From Saccharum officinarum (taxonomy: Eukaryota; Streptophyta; Magnoliopsida; Poales; Poaceae), in the NCBI GenBank assembly GCA_020631735.1, contig CM036225.1, positions 62,529,183 through 62,593,182 on the forward strand: a stretch of 64,000 bases of DNA, written 5' to 3'. Of the stretch, positions 1-14,545 are shown one piece after another. Made by a program: the position numbers and the translations under genes. A model generated the notes under the pieces. The model had not been told where the DNA came from, ran no database searches, and saw only the letters and a program-made list of their open reading frames with translations. Numbering within the stretch: position 1 is the stretch's first letter; the number at the start of each line of letters is the position of its first letter.

Positions 1-696
1 ACACCATGGAGTTCTTCTGATTCCAGTTCATCCCAAAAGAACCCATTACCAGAACTGAAGATCTCAATCCTTCCAAGAAGAAGAATTAGAAAATCTCAAC
101 TGCTCCCCCAACCTGTGTATGTGAAAGCTGGTAGCACTGCAGGGAAGAATAGAAAGAATAAATGTCACAAAGTGCAGAACTGAAACAGATATAGATAGAG
201 TAAACTGAACTCTGATTAGAACTTATAATTCGCACAAGATATAACAAGTATAAAAAGACTCTGCCAATGAATCATGTGCAGCTCATTTAGTGAGAGAATC
301 ACAGCAAGAACAGAATGACTAGACAATAGGATAGGGATAAAAGATCAGAGACCTCAAACCCCTTCTCTGACGAAACAGAAAGAAAGAACACAACCAAATC
401 CTCCGCCTATTCCTGAGCTCCTGTTGCCAATCAGCAACACCGCACAAGCCTTGAAGTCAAAATAACTCTGCGAGATGAACCAGGAACCGTGGCATGCCAA
501 TCGTCTGGCAACTAAAGGAGCTGCGGCGGCATTACCGTCGACTGAGCTCTCACCTGGCCTTTCAGGTCATGCATGCCTCTTCTATCCTCAGCGGCTCAGC
601 CCCATCTAGGTTGGCCCTATCCTATATCCCTATCCACCATCACAACCACCCACGTTTAAACCCTCTCTAATCTTTCGCAGCAATTACCTCAGCACT
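1..696. other. unassigned flank, no gene seen
   Basis: I find no convincing coding region, RNA gene or repeat here. The stretch is moderately AT-rich and is not part of the inverted duplication that begins at about 697. It could be upstream or intronic sequence of a host gene outside the window, but nothing in it shows that. Confidence 0.4.
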
Positions 697-3051
<2,355 letters not shown>

Positions 3052-3053
3052 CT

Positions 3054-3950
3054 TCATCTAATATTCTGGCTGTTGCCCATGACCTCGATGTCTAACATGT
3101 GATCATCCAACATGTCATCATTATTATTATTATCATCCTCGGATATTTGTATTTTTGACTCATAGTCTTTCTTTATATATTCTTCATAATCTCTCTTTAT
3201 ATTTTCTTCGTAATCTTGATTTATATCTTCAAACTTCCCATTTATTTCATGTCTTACTTCCTGCAAGACTTCTTCCATTATATTTTTCTTTAACTGAGGA
3301 ATTATTGTTTCCAGCTTTTCTTTTACCTTTTTCTCAATAATTTCATTATTCATCAATTCTGTCTCTTTTTTTACAACATCTTTATATGTGGGTATTCTTA
3401 AAGATCCTTCTTCTCTTATATTTACTCCTGGCAAATTTATTTTCACATCTTTTGCCCTTTTATATTTTTTAATATAGTCTTTTGCTGCTGGTTCTATGAA
3501 ATAATTTATTCCCAAAATACTTCTCGCATATGAAAAAGCTTGATCAATATCTGTATATTTTTTCCATGATACTCCTCCATCATTTTCTCTTTCTACTTGT
3601 TGGGCTATGATTGATTCAAATGTTATATATATTCCTAGTGTTTTTTCCCTATATATAACATATATGGGTTTTTACTCCATATTTTCAGATAGTTATTTTG
3701 GCTGCAGCTTCCCATTGATCATATGAAAATATTCAGGTAAGCTATTTAGTATTGCTAGCATATATCCTCTGTCTTCTCTCTTATTATTATATTGAAACCA
3801 GCAATTGTCTAGTATGCATTCTTGTATTTCATCTAAAACAATATGGTCTCGTGACTTAAATTTAAATGTATTTGGTGGGAAAATTCTTAATTTATTATCA
3901 GTTCCAAAACTGAAATATTCACCGGCGACAGGGCTTGTTCTTTTCTTCAT
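3054..3950 (-). pseudogene. viroplasmin-like ORF of unit B, left copy (broken)
   Basis: Left copy of the ORF that follows RNase H. Its ATG overlaps the stop codon of the polymerase frame in an ATGA arrangement. The N-terminal ~85 codons are open. A stop near 3693 and indels in A-runs then break the frame. The viroplasmin-like segment lies at about 3500-3670, and a 153-codon charged, probably coiled-coil tail runs to 3054. The tail ends in a run of aspartates and asparagines. The right copy at 18647-19542 is broken at other places. Confidence 0.6.
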
Positions 3951-6932
3951 TCCTGCAAAATAGATGACCGTGAAAATATATCAGGTAAAGTATTATCTTT
4001 TCCTTTTATATGTTCAAATATGGCTTTATAACCATTTCCAGTAATAATATCTTCAAATAGAACACATCTCCTAGTTGAACTTTTCTTACTATTAACTTTA
4101 TTATAATACTTGCATATGGCTTCACAGTCTGTTCTTACTGTGAACTCTTTGAATCCTAGATATAGTCTAAAAGCATTTATTGCATTGATAACAGCCAAGA
4201 TTTCTCTATCTGTATTATTTATTGCTTTTAACTTATATTTACCTGAAGCATATCTACATATTTTTTCTTCTAACTTTAATGAGTATTTGTGCGGCTTTTG
4301 TTTAAGTATTGCACCCCATCCTAATTCTGATGCATCTGTCTCTATAATAAAATAATTATCATCTAAAGGTAAATCTAAGGGTTTTAACTTTTTAACCCTT
4401 TCCTTTATAATTCTTACTAATTTTGTATCTTCAGAGTTAAAATGCTTTTGCCCGTTTTTTCTTAACTTTGCATATAACGGACCAGCTAGCTTTGCTAAAT
4501 TTTTAATATAGTTTCTAGCATAATTCACTATTCCAAAGAATTGTTGTAGAGTCTTTTTATCATTCATGACATCAGGAAATTGTAAAATTTTCTTTGCAAT
4601 ATGATCTTGTAAATGAATTTTTCCATCTCCAATTTCATGACCTAAGAAGTTTATCTTTTCTTTGCATATTTCCATTTTCTTTTAGAGAGTATTAACCCAT
4701 GATGCTCTACCTTTCTAAAAAATATTTCTAAATGAGCTATATGTTCTTTATAAGATTTTGAAAAGATTAAAAGATCATCAATATAGACCAATATAAATTC
4801 TTGATTTTCATTAAAGATATTCTGCATTTTCCTTTGAAATAAAGCAGGGGCATTTTTTAATCCTAAAGGCATTACTATCCATTCAAAATGACCTTGAGGA
4901 CATGTGAAAGCTGTCCATTCTATTGATTCTTCTGCCATTTTTACTTGACAAAACCCAGCTTTTAAATCAAATTTTGAGAAATATTTACATCCTTGTATCC
5001 TATTTATCCATTCTTGCTTATTTAGAATATTATATCCATCTTCTATAGTATTATCATTTAGTCTTTTATAATTAATAACCATTCTTGATTTTCCTCTAGC
5101 TATTTCAGTATGATTTCTAACTATAAATGCTGCTGATCTATGAGGACTTCGGCTTTCTCTTATTGCTCCTAATTTTAGTAGTTCTTCTATATGCATTTTA
5201 AATTCTTCTATGTCTTTAGGTGTTGCTTCTATAGGACTAGTCTTAATTATATAGTTTAGGTTTATTATATTAATTCTACAAACTATACCATTCTTATCCC
5301 AATGCTTCATTGGTATTTCTCCAATTATTTGAATATCTTCTAATCTTTGTACTATTTTATCTATGTCTTTTTTAGATTTTATATCCCTATACCAATTTGG
5401 TGCTAATGACTGCAAACTAATGCATTCTATACTTGAATTTGCTATATGAAATTCTTCTATATTTTCTTCTAACTCTTCATCTCTATAATTTTTAGATTCT
5501 TTAATTTCTAAATTAGAATTTATAGATTTACGTATCTCTGTTATATACGGAATATTATCTTGATGAGGAATAAATGTAATTCCTTGCTCATGTATAATCG
5601 TTGTTTGTACTGAATATTATAAAAATCTTAATCCTAATAACATATCAACATTTATCATAGATAGATCTCTTATTATAATTTCGTCTATTATGTATTTTGT
5701 ATTATTTATTTGTATTTCAATATTATAAGCTAATTGATTATGAGGCCTTTTTATTCCAGACATATCAATAGATATTTCTGCTTTATCTTGGTCTATTGTA
5801 TGAACTATTTCTAGAAATCTTGCAAAATATTTATCATGTATAATATTCTTAGTACAATCAGTATCTACCAATGCTAATATTTTATAAGTGACGGTAGGAG
5901 TTAAGTTTAATTTTATAGGTATTCTTATTCCTACTATCTCTCTAAATGGTAGCTTAACTATATATTTGCTCCCAAAGCTTATTATGGCATCTTTTAATTG
6001 TATAGTCTTATCATTTTTTTGGTGGTTATTGCTTGATCCCTAAGCTCAGTATTACCAGTAACATTTTCTACTGCCTTACTTTCTTCATTAAGTTCTATCT
6101 TAATTCTTAGCTCTTCTAGTTCTGCTTCTAAGTTATTTATTCTGTTTTCTAAATTTCTAACTCTACTTGCTAATATTTTATCATCTAGTTCTAACTCTAC
6201 CTCTTGTCTCCATTTCTGATTATTTTCTTTTAAGCATAAAATACAAGCTTGCTTTAAGCATTTACTACATGTAAATCTATTTTCTTGACTAGGGTAGTAT
6301 ATACAGAAAATACATTTTATATTATAGTCACCTCTTCCTTTTATCCAATCATGATTACAACCTTCTTGATCCATTAATTCAGTTTTTGCTTCTATTGGAT
6401 TATTAGATATTATATCTAACCCTTCCATATTATTAGATATTATATCTAACCCTTTCATAGCATTATCCAGATTGCATAATTCTTCATCACCTAAGGAGTT
6501 TATAAAATCATTATAACTTTGAACATTATCTTCTTCTTCTACATAACTTTCTAATAAAAACTGTTGACTACTTTCTAATTCTTCTTCTTCTTTTATGATA
6601 TATTCGGTATTACTACTTTGCACCACATCTTCATTTGTAGTACAATCTAAGCTATTATTCTGCACAACTTCTTTAATATTATTATTCTTTTCTTCCTTCT
6701 TATTCACCTTATCTTCCTGTTCCTTTATCACAACAGGTGATTCAACATATTTATTCTCTAGCTTCCTTTCTTCCTTGATATTATTAAGATAATATATTTT
6801 TTGTATAAAATATATTTCTTTCTCTCTAATAGCATTCCATTCACATATCATAGAGTTTTTGTATTCATCACGAACTTTGCTTAACTTTTGTTCATAATTT
6901 TTTATTTCATTATCTAAATCTAAATTATCCAT
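3947..6932 (-). pseudogene. unit B polymerase polyprotein, left copy
   Basis: Reads leftward from ATG 6932: coiled-coil N-terminus, acidic region, cysteine motif CX2CX11CX2CX4CX2C, aspartic protease, RT with YIDD, RNase H with TDAS. Breaks seen: a 1-nt shift in an A-run near 6010, a stop near 5617 after the protease, and a 1-nt shift near 4675 between RT and RNase H. The protease active-site triplet reads D-T-D here, while the right copy has D-T-G. One RT residue that is tryptophan in the right copy is cysteine here. Compared with 15680-18650 the copies differ by roughly 9 residues in 170 of the RT core. Confidence 0.85.
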
Positions 6933-6978
6933 TATCAATAATTTTAATATATACTTTAAATTCAAATTTTATTAACCA

Positions 6979-6991
6979 GGCTCCGATACCA
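6979..6991 (-). promoter_or_regulatory. tRNA-iMet-type primer-binding site, unit B left
   Basis: On the minus strand this reads TGGTATCGGAGCC, close to the complement of the 3' end of plant initiator tRNA-Met. It would prime minus-strand synthesis from the pregenomic RNA. It lies 47 nt upstream of the polymerase ATG. Confidence 0.75.
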
Positions 6992-8400
6992 CTACCCAAC
7001 AGCAGGGATCTAACCGATGCAAAAACTCGAACTCGAAATTACAGCAGGGATCTAACCGATGCAAAAAAAACTCGAACTCGAAATTCAAATTTAAAATTCG
7101 CGAGTTACTATTCACAGCACTATTCAAATTCAGCGGCTACTATTCAAATTCACGGCACTATTCAAAATACCGGGTACTATTCAAATTCGGAATATGAACA
7201 GTGCACGAGCACTCCATCCGAGTGGCTCAGGCACCCAAATGCTTTACTATTCAGCCTACTATTCGGCACTATACGAGACACTATGTGGAGCACTTCGTGA
7301 GTGGTGGATGGATGAGTGACTGAATGAATTCGTGCGTGATTAACGAGTGTCCGTGATTAGCGAATATGCAGTATGCGGAAGTAAATATTCTCAGGATCTT
7401 GTGCAGGCTGGCGAGACCAAAGATTCAGCTGGTGGTGAGACTATGCTTGTGTCAGTCCTACTCGGTACTCACCGTATGTATCACTAGCTCGCTTCAGAAC
7501 CGGGCCAACCAGTTCTTCTCCCTCGCTATCCCCAGCCACGATCACACAGGACTCAGGCTCTATTGTTTCCCCAGGCAGTTCCACCCGAAGAGAACACTTC
7601 TCTGCGCAAACAAGGTTCTCTACAAACGCCACTACCAGGGCTAACACGAGAACAACACACGCAGAGGTTTCTCCTCTAGGGTCCCTAGCATAGAGACATC
7701 GCCTCATATGAACGAGCTTAAAGGAAAACAGGGATTAAAACAGGAAAGCTTAATTCATTACCACAGAGCAAGCTTACATACGGCTTTCCCTTTCGGGAAA
7801 CCCAAGCACTTACCACAAACCTTAGAGATTACCTTACAAGCTTAGGAAGATCACGAGGTCTTCCCTTATTCTCTAATTTACAGGGTGGTAGAGTAATACA
7901 ATGGAAGTGGAGTATTACTATTCGGTGGATGATCTTCAGAGGGCTTCTGAGATCATGTCTTCATGGCGTATGTGTGAGTGAAGTGGAAGTGGAGTGGAGT
8001 GTGAGAGCACTTCGATGATCTCCTGATCTCCTAATGCTTCTTCCGATCTTCGATTTCTTCTGATTCTTCCGATGATGAATGCGGGCGTCGGACATCTCCT
8101 TTTAAAGACTCAGTGGAGCCTTCTGGAGTGCCTTCGTGCTTATCCTCTGGCTTGCTTCGAGTCGAAGTCTTCTATCTTCTGGAGGATAAGGATGCTGCGT
8201 CTTCAATTATCTTCTAGTACTGTTGCCTGGATAGCTGGACGGTGCTGCTGTCTTCAATAATTGTCCTGTCTACAGTAGTGACACTGTATATTGCTTTTGC
8301 GCTGTCCTCTGACAGGCTTATCTTCACGTGATATTTTGGATCAGTCTTCCACACCCGAATGATTGATGTGCAAACATCAAATCAAATCACACGCATGCCT
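6992..8400 (-). repeat. viral intergenic/leader region, copy 2
   Basis: Minus-strand copy, truncated at about 8400 where it meets copy 3 head to head. The part present in complete copies upstream of the TTGCACATCAAT stretch is missing. Near 7000-7080 a short stretch containing the GATCTAACCGATGC motif is duplicated, so the leader end is locally repeated. Confidence 0.85.
7441..7707 (-). CDS. conserved leader ORF, copy 2
   Basis: An 88-codon frame equivalent to the one at 14945-15211; full length and uninterrupted in this copy. Confidence 0.3.
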   Translation of the reverse strand: MRRCLYARDPRGETSACVVLVLALVVAFVENLVCAEKCSLRVELPGETIEPESCVIVAGDSEGEELVGPVLKRASDTYGEYRVGLTQA

Positions 8401-8404
8401 TGAT
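8396..8404. other. head-to-head junction of two viral concatemers
   Basis: Left of this point the intergenic region reads on the minus strand; right of it a different variant of the same region reads on the plus strand. Both sides are truncated at nearly the same place, leaving an imperfect palindrome of about 1.4 kb per arm. No host sequence separates them. Confidence 0.75.
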
Positions 8405-9789
8405 TTGTGAATTGATGTTTGCACATCAATTATTCGGGCGTGGAAGACCATACACAGAAAATTCCAAAAATCCAAAAAATACACATGAAGATAAGTCTGT
8501 CGGAGGACAGCGCAAAAGGAATATACAGTGTCAGTACTGTAGCCAGGACAATTATTGAAGACAGCAGCACCGTCCAGCTGTCCAAGCAACAGTACTAGAA
8601 GATAATTGAAGACGCAGCATCCTTATCCTCCAGAAGATAGAAGACTTTGACTCGAAGCAAGCTAGAGGATAAGCACGAAGACACTCCTGAAGACTCCACT
8701 GGGTCTTTAAAAAGGAGATGTCCGACGCCCGCATTCATCATCGGAAGAAATCGGAAGAATCAGAAGAAATCAAAGATCGGAAGAAGCATCAGGAGATCAG
8801 GAGATCATCGAAGTGCTCTCACACTCCACTCCACTTCCACTCCACTCACACATACGCCATGAAGACATGATCTCAGAAGCCCTCTGAAGATCATCCACCG
8901 AATAGTAATACTCCACTTCCGTTGTATTACTCCACCACCCTGTAAATTAGAGAATAAGGGAAGACCTCGTGATCTTTCTGAGCTTGTAAGGTAATCTCTA
9001 AGGTTTGTGGTAAGTGCTTGGGGTTTCCCAAAAGGGAAAGCCGTATGTAAGCTTGCTCTGTGGTAATAAATTAAGCTTTCCTGTTTTAATCCCTGTTTTC
9101 CTTTAAGCTCGTTCATATGGGACGATGTCTCTATGCTAGGGACCCTAGAGGAGAAACTTCTGCGTGTGTTGTTCTCGTGTTAGCCCTGGTAGTGGCGTTT
9201 GTAGAGAACCTTGTTTGCGCAGAGAAGTGTTCCCTTCGGGTGGAACTGCCTGGGGAGATGATAGAGCCTGAGTCCTGTGTGATCGTGGCTAGGGATAGCG
9301 AGGGAGAAGAACTGGTTGGCCCGGTTCTGAAGTGAGCTAGTGATGCATACGGTGAGTACCGAGTAGGACTGACACAAGCATAGTCTCACCACCAGCTGAA
9401 TCTTTGGTCTCGCCAGCCTGCACAAGATCCTAGAATATTTACTTCCGCATACTGCATATTCGCTAATCACGCGCACTCGTTAATCACGCACGAATTTATT
9501 CAGTCACTCATCCATCCACCACTCACGAAGTGCTCTGTATAGTGTCTCGTATAGTGCCGAATAGTAGGCTGAATAGTAAAGCATTTGGGTGCCTGAGCCA
9601 CTCGGGTGAAGTGCTCGTGCACTGTTCATATTCCGAATTTGAATAGTACCCGGTATTTTGAATAGTGCCGTGAATTTGAATAGTAGCCGCTGAATTTGAA
9701 TAGTGCTATGAATAGTAACTCGTGAATTTTAAATTTGAATTTCGAGTTCGAGTTTTTTTTGCATCGGTTAGATCCCTGCTGTTTGGTAG
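8401..9789 (+). repeat. viral intergenic/leader region, copy 3
   Basis: Plus-strand copy leading into unit A. It is the most divergent one: just after the GGGCGTGGAAGAC stretch it carries about 30 bases not seen in copies 1, 2, 4 and 5. Its 5' part is missing at the head-to-head junction. Confidence 0.85.
9117..9335 (+). pseudogene. conserved leader ORF, copy 3 (truncated)
   Basis: Equivalent of 14945-15211, cut to 72 codons by a TGA where the other copies have a sense codon. Confidence 0.3.
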
Positions 9790-9802
9790 TGGTATCAGAG
9801 CC
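9790..9802 (+). promoter_or_regulatory. tRNA-iMet-type primer-binding site, unit A
   Basis: Reads TGGTATCAGAGCC, the exact form seen in many plant retroelements and pararetroviruses primed by initiator tRNA-Met. It is followed 46 nt later by the first ATG of unit A. Confidence 0.85.
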
Positions 9803-9848
9803 TGGTTAATAAAATTTAAATTTAAGGGATATACTAGAATTATTAAAA

Positions 9849-10361
9849 ATGGAAAAGTTACATTATTTAAATTTAGAAGTTAATATAGGAAAGACTGTTA
9901 AAACTAAAGAGAATATAAATATTAAATGCAGAATAAATAGCTCTGAAGATCATACTTGGCATACTTCACACAGGCAAATAAATTTATTAGTTGACTTAAT
10001 ACATAATTTTTATATATCTTGGGGTAAAAGACAAGACGATCTAGAATTAAAATTTAAAAGTCTGCAAAAAGAGCATAAGCAGTTAATAGAGCTATATTCA
10101 GCTACCAATAATAAGTTAGAATTAGCTCTACGAGCTTTGGAAGAAAGTAAAAGTTCTCTAGGAAGAATTAGTCAAAATAGTGATTATATTAAAAAGGATA
10201 TATCTTATTTGTATAAGAAACTTGAGCATATTAATATTATCGAGAATAATAAAGAAATTGTGTTATCATCTACAGGAGTAGTTGAAGTTAATAGATCACT
10301 AAATTCAGAAAAATGGCAGTATCTGAAAGTCTCTCTAGAAGAGACAAGTCACTCCAACTAG
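9849..10361 (+). CDS. unit A small coiled-coil protein (ORF 1)
   Basis: Intact 170-codon ORF and the first frame after the primer-binding site. It overlaps the start of the movement-protein frame by about 49 nt in another frame, as compact caulimovirid genomes often do. Residues ~45-140 are rich in E, K, L and S with heptad-like spacing (for example around LELALRALEESKSSLG), so a coiled coil is likely. Small coiled-coil proteins in this position of badnaviruses are virion-associated; that role here is inference. I recognise no enzymatic motif. It is one of the few unbroken frames in the array. Confidence 0.6.
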   Translation: MEKLHYLNLEVNIGKTVKTKENINIKCRINSSEDHTWHTSHRQINLLVDLIHNFYISWGKRQDDLELKFKSLQKEHKQLIELYSATNNKLELALRALEESKSSLGRISQNSDYIKKDISYLYKKLEHINIIENNKEIVLSSTGVVEVNRSLNSEKWQYLKVSLEETSHSN

Positions 10362-11158
10362 TGAATAGAGATGTAAGACCTTTAGGCCTTATAGACAGAA
10401 TAAAAGGAGGTTGTGATGATATTGAAATCTTGGAAGAAATGATAGATGTAGATAGAGATCTTGAAAAATATCAGAAAGATGCTTTAAGAAAAATAAGACC
10501 TCAACAAATATATCAAATAAGTTGGTTTGAAAATAAAAATGGATTATACAGAATATCTAGAGAAGTAGAATTAAGCGTATTAACTGAACCAGTTCAGTTA
10601 AGAATAGTTAATAAACAAATTGAAAATGAATTAAAATATTGTGGGTATAAATATATACATCAAGGAATGTATATTATAGGAATTAAAGGTATGACAAGAA
10701 AGAAATTAGGAACAAAGGTCTTAACAACTTTGCTAGATAAAAGATGAGATTCAATAAATAAAGCAGCATTAGGATTTTTAGAAGATGATATGAATGAAAA
10801 CATGCTAATAACATATATAGCTCCAGACTTATTAATGCCAGTAAAAGAATTCATAGACAAGATGGCTTTTGGATTTCAAACCAAAGGCTATGAAGATTTT
10901 AAAGGAACTAATTTATTAATAAGCATAGAATTTCTAGGTAGATTAACTAATAGAAGTGGAACTAAATATAAGATAAATGTGAATAATGTGATAGAAAGCA
11001 TGCAGTCTAAAGGGATAAAATTTATGAGTCCTCTAAAGATTAGTTCTGAAGAAAGGGCAGGTGAAGAATGGAATATAAGTGCTTTAATAGAACCAAAGGT
11101 TTTAAAACAACCTAAAGATTATATAAGTTACGAAAATAAAAAGGGATCAACTAGTATT
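10313..11158 (+). pseudogene. unit A movement-protein domain of polyprotein
   Basis: N-terminal part of a long frame starting at ATG 10313 in the overlap with ORF 1. Residues ~100-145 (around YIHQGMYIIGIKGMTRK) resemble the conserved core of 30K-superfamily movement proteins of caulimovirids, which line plasmodesmata and let virus pass between cells. An in-frame TGA at 10745-10747 interrupts the domain. The same frame resumes at once and is open to 11575, with continuing similarity in style (SIEFLGRLTNRSGTKY). No zinc or polymerase motif is in this part. The stop makes the copy defective. Confidence 0.7.
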
Positions 11159-12868
11159 AGGTTTGTAGGATATGAAGAAAGAAGCCTAGATGATTTAGAA
11201 ACATCTAGTTCAGAAGTAAAGTTAGAGGAAAATAGAAGAAATAGTGTATGTGAATTTGTGGATATAGACAACGAAATAAAACATTATGAAATTAAGTTAA
11301 GTAAAATCCATGATGAATATAAAAACTCTATGATATGTGAATGGAATGCTATAAGAGAAAAGAAAGTCTATTTTAGAAGACAAATATATAGACTTAATAA
11401 TATTAAGCAAGAAAGAGAGTTAAATAGCAAAAAATTTAGTGTTCCAGTAAAGAAAAATAATGTAGAGTCAAAAAGGATAGAAGATAAAGATAACAAGGCT
11501 CAAAAGGAAGTAGAGAATAGTAAAATTAAAATGATAGGCAATATAGATGATGATATAAGTGAAGAAGAGCAATGAGAAATTAATAATAAGATCCTACAAG
11601 AAAGCTATGAGAAAGAAGATGAAGATATAATTGAAATAGGTAATAATAATTCGGTAAATTATATGAAATCCTTAGAATATGTAGAGTCACATAGAAAAGA
11701 TAATGCTATAGAGGCAATGGAAATAGATCCAAGTTCGTCAAAAAGAAAACGAGGTCCAGAAATAAAGGTTGAAGAAGGAATAGAAAGGCCAACTAGAAAT
11801 CCAGGAACATGGCCACCAGTGAAAGAAGAATCTTCATATAGTTATATACCTGGACAATATACACATATGGGTTCAAAAAGAAGAGAATTTGAAAAGAAGG
11901 TTTAATTTCAGAATTATAAAAGTGATGGTGCTATATTAAATCTAGCAGCACATGATCCTATAGATTGGCCAAATATAATCAGCATATGGAAAGGGTTGAT
12001 AGTGCAAAAATATATACAAAATCAACATAATATTAAAAACAAAGTAAAAGATATGATTACATATTTAGAGACATTTCTAGGAGAATCAGTTAAAGTTTTA
12101 TGGGAACAATGGGTAGAATCTTTACCTACTTATTATGCGCAATTAAAAAGAGCTGGCAATAACCCATATAATTTTGCAAATATCATATCAAGTATTATAA
12201 TAGGTGAAGATCCTGAAATAGGATATACTGTCTTACAAAATGAAAGATTAAAAGAATTAGAAAAATTATCATTAACAAATTGGAAAAGAATAAAAGAATT
12301 TTCTCAGCATTATTTGTACAATGCCACAACTGCTGAACAAGGGTATAATAAAGAAATTGTTGAAAAATATTTTAACAAATTGCCAGACCCATTAGGCTCT
12401 ATGATATTCGAAGAATATATAAAGGAAACAACGGGTACTAAAGAATATAATATAACTCAGGCTATAACATTTGTTTTTAAACAGTTAAGAAAGATATGCA
12501 CAAATATACAAGCCCAAATATCAATGAAACAGTCTGATTATAATTTCTATAATAAAATAGTTCAAATACCATTGACATATGGAGAAGAAAGATCTAGAAA
12601 TAAAAAATATTATAAGTATCCTAAGAATTATAAAAAATGAAAGGTAAGAACTAAGAAACGATATTTCTTACGAAGATCAGATAATAGAGCTCCTTTCTTA
12701 CATAAGAGAAATTTAAGAAGATATAATCCTAGAAAGAATTATGATAATACTTGCAGATGTTTTATCTGTAATTCATCAGATCACTTAAGTAAAACTTGTC
12801 CTAATAAAGACAAGAAGAGGTATTCCAATAAGCAAGAAGAACAAGAAAAAGGTTCTAATTATAGATAG
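11159..12868 (+). pseudogene. unit A coat-protein domain with zinc knuckle
   Basis: Continues the movement-protein frame. Around 11260-11420 lies a segment closely similar to the N-terminus of the unit B polyprotein (shared block NSMICEWNAIREK). An acidic region and a basic patch (SSKRKRGP) follow, then the helical coat core (~11960-12640), and a zinc knuckle at 12752-12799 with the caulimovirid spacing CXCX2CX4HX4C. Such proteins form the capsid and bind the pregenomic RNA. In-frame stops lie at 11573-11575, 11903-11905, 12638-12640 and 12866-12868. A frame change of one base is needed near 12850 to join the next segment. Confidence 0.75.
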
Positions 12869-14138
12869 TGTAAATGAAAATATTTTAGTATGTGATGATG
12901 ATATAATGGATGATGAGTCAATATATTCAATTATAGAGACAGATGAAATAGAATATGATGTAGAAAATGAATCAAGTGATGAAGAATTAGATTTAATTGA
13001 TGAGTTAGCTGGATTAAAGATAGAAATGATGGATCAAGTAGAGGAATCTAAAAAGAGTGATCTTAACATAAGGTGTGTGTTTTGCATATATTATCAAGAT
13101 CCAGAAGACAGAGCAACATGTAGTCTATGTTTAAGACAAGCATGTATGCTATGCTTAAATCCACAGAAAGATAGGACAAATAAAGTAGTAAATACAAAAT
13201 ATAAGAAAAATAAAGAAGAAGTAAGCTTAGAGAAGGAAGGAAGCAAATATATAAATAATATTGCACAAGAATTCCTTATTCCTAGATTAAGCTTTAAAAC
13301 TGACCAAACTCTGTCATATTTTACTCAAGATATTATAGATTTAATATGGAAGAAATATGCTGAAAGGCATTACAAAACCTTTCAAAATATTCAAAATTAT
13401 TTCATGCAGATATATCAAGAGAAAGAAAGGCATTTAGGAATAACTGTAAATGCAAATATTTTCCCCTTACTTCATCTTGATCATAAATTTATTGTCAAGC
13501 CTCATCAACAATTTATAATACTCAAGGCTGACATAAATTTAAAATATTTTAGAAATATACAAATAAACAATGAAGATCATATCTCTTTACAAACCATTAT
13601 AGATCATGGGTTAATCCATAATATTTACGGTACACTTGAAGAAATTCTTCAATCTGACCTTGGAAAGGCTATTAAAGAAGCATGCAAGAAATTAGCCTGT
13701 ATTCAAGGAAAATATAAAATTAAATTCTGTTCTAATCCTCCAAAATTTATGAGACCAATAAGACCAGCATGCCATGATATATATATTACTAAAAGTCAAT
13801 ATAAATTCCCTAATTCATGGAGAATCATAGAGGATTATGAAGAATTATTTGCCAAGAATACGAATCATGATAACTGGAGAATTTTTAGTGAAGCAAAAGA
13901 ATTAGAAGGGAATACCAAATTTGCTCCTGAATATTATATGATGTATCAAAATAAAATAATAAGAGTATTCTTACGAGAGTACTATAACAGATATAGTATA
14001 TTGTAAAGAGAAGTTAGAAGATTGATCAAGCCCAATTATGGTGCAGAATGCCAACTAAGAAAAGAATATAGAGATTTGTTGTCTTGGTATAAAATATGGC
14101 AACCAGATGAACCAGACAACGAAGAAGATATTGATTAA
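12840..14138 (+). pseudogene. unit A second cysteine motif plus unknown C-terminal domain
   Basis: Third part of the unit A polyprotein, in another frame after a slip near 12850. An acidic stretch is followed at 13074-13154 by CX2CX11CX2CX4CX2C, the second cysteine motif known from badnavirus-type coat regions and also present in unit B. In unit B this motif leads into protease and RT; here it leads into about 310 residues I cannot assign, rich in aromatic and basic residues, with a stop at 14004-14006 and a final stop at 14136-14138. No protease, RT or RNase H motif is present. This is either a unit-A-specific domain or a remnant diverged beyond my recognition. Confidence 0.6.
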
Positions 14139-14264
14139 TAAGAAAATCAATATAGCTTCAAATTAATATCTATATACAAGAGATACATTCCTTATGTTGA
14201 TAAGGTGTTATCAACAATTTGGCCGTGGGAAGATAATATAAGCATGCCTGTGATTTGATTTGAT

Positions 14265-14545
14265 GTTTGCACATCAATTATTCGGGCGTGGAAGACTGAT
14301 CCAAAATATCACGTGAAGATAAGCCTGTCAGAGGACAGCGCAAAAGCAATATACAGTGTCACTACTGTAGACAGGACAATTATTGAAGACAGCAGCACCG
14401 TCCAGCTGTCCAGGCAACAGTACTAGAAGATAATTGAAGACGCATCATCCTTATCCTCCAGAAGATAGAAGACTTCGACTCGAAGCAAGCCAGAGGATAA
14501 GCATGAAGGCACTCCAGAAGACTCCACTGGGTCTTTAAAAAGGAG
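14265..14545 (+). promoter_or_regulatory. putative pregenomic RNA promoter
   Basis: Upstream of the long leader there is a TATA-like TTTAAAAAGG at about 14534. It is preceded by a CACGTGAAGA element, GAAGAC/TCTTC-type repeats and an ATTATTGAAGACAGC stretch. The position, about 1.1 kb ahead of the primer-binding site and just after the upstream coding unit, suits a caulimovirid pregenomic promoter. The equivalent sequence occurs in every intergenic copy. The initiation site cannot be placed by eye. Confidence 0.45.
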
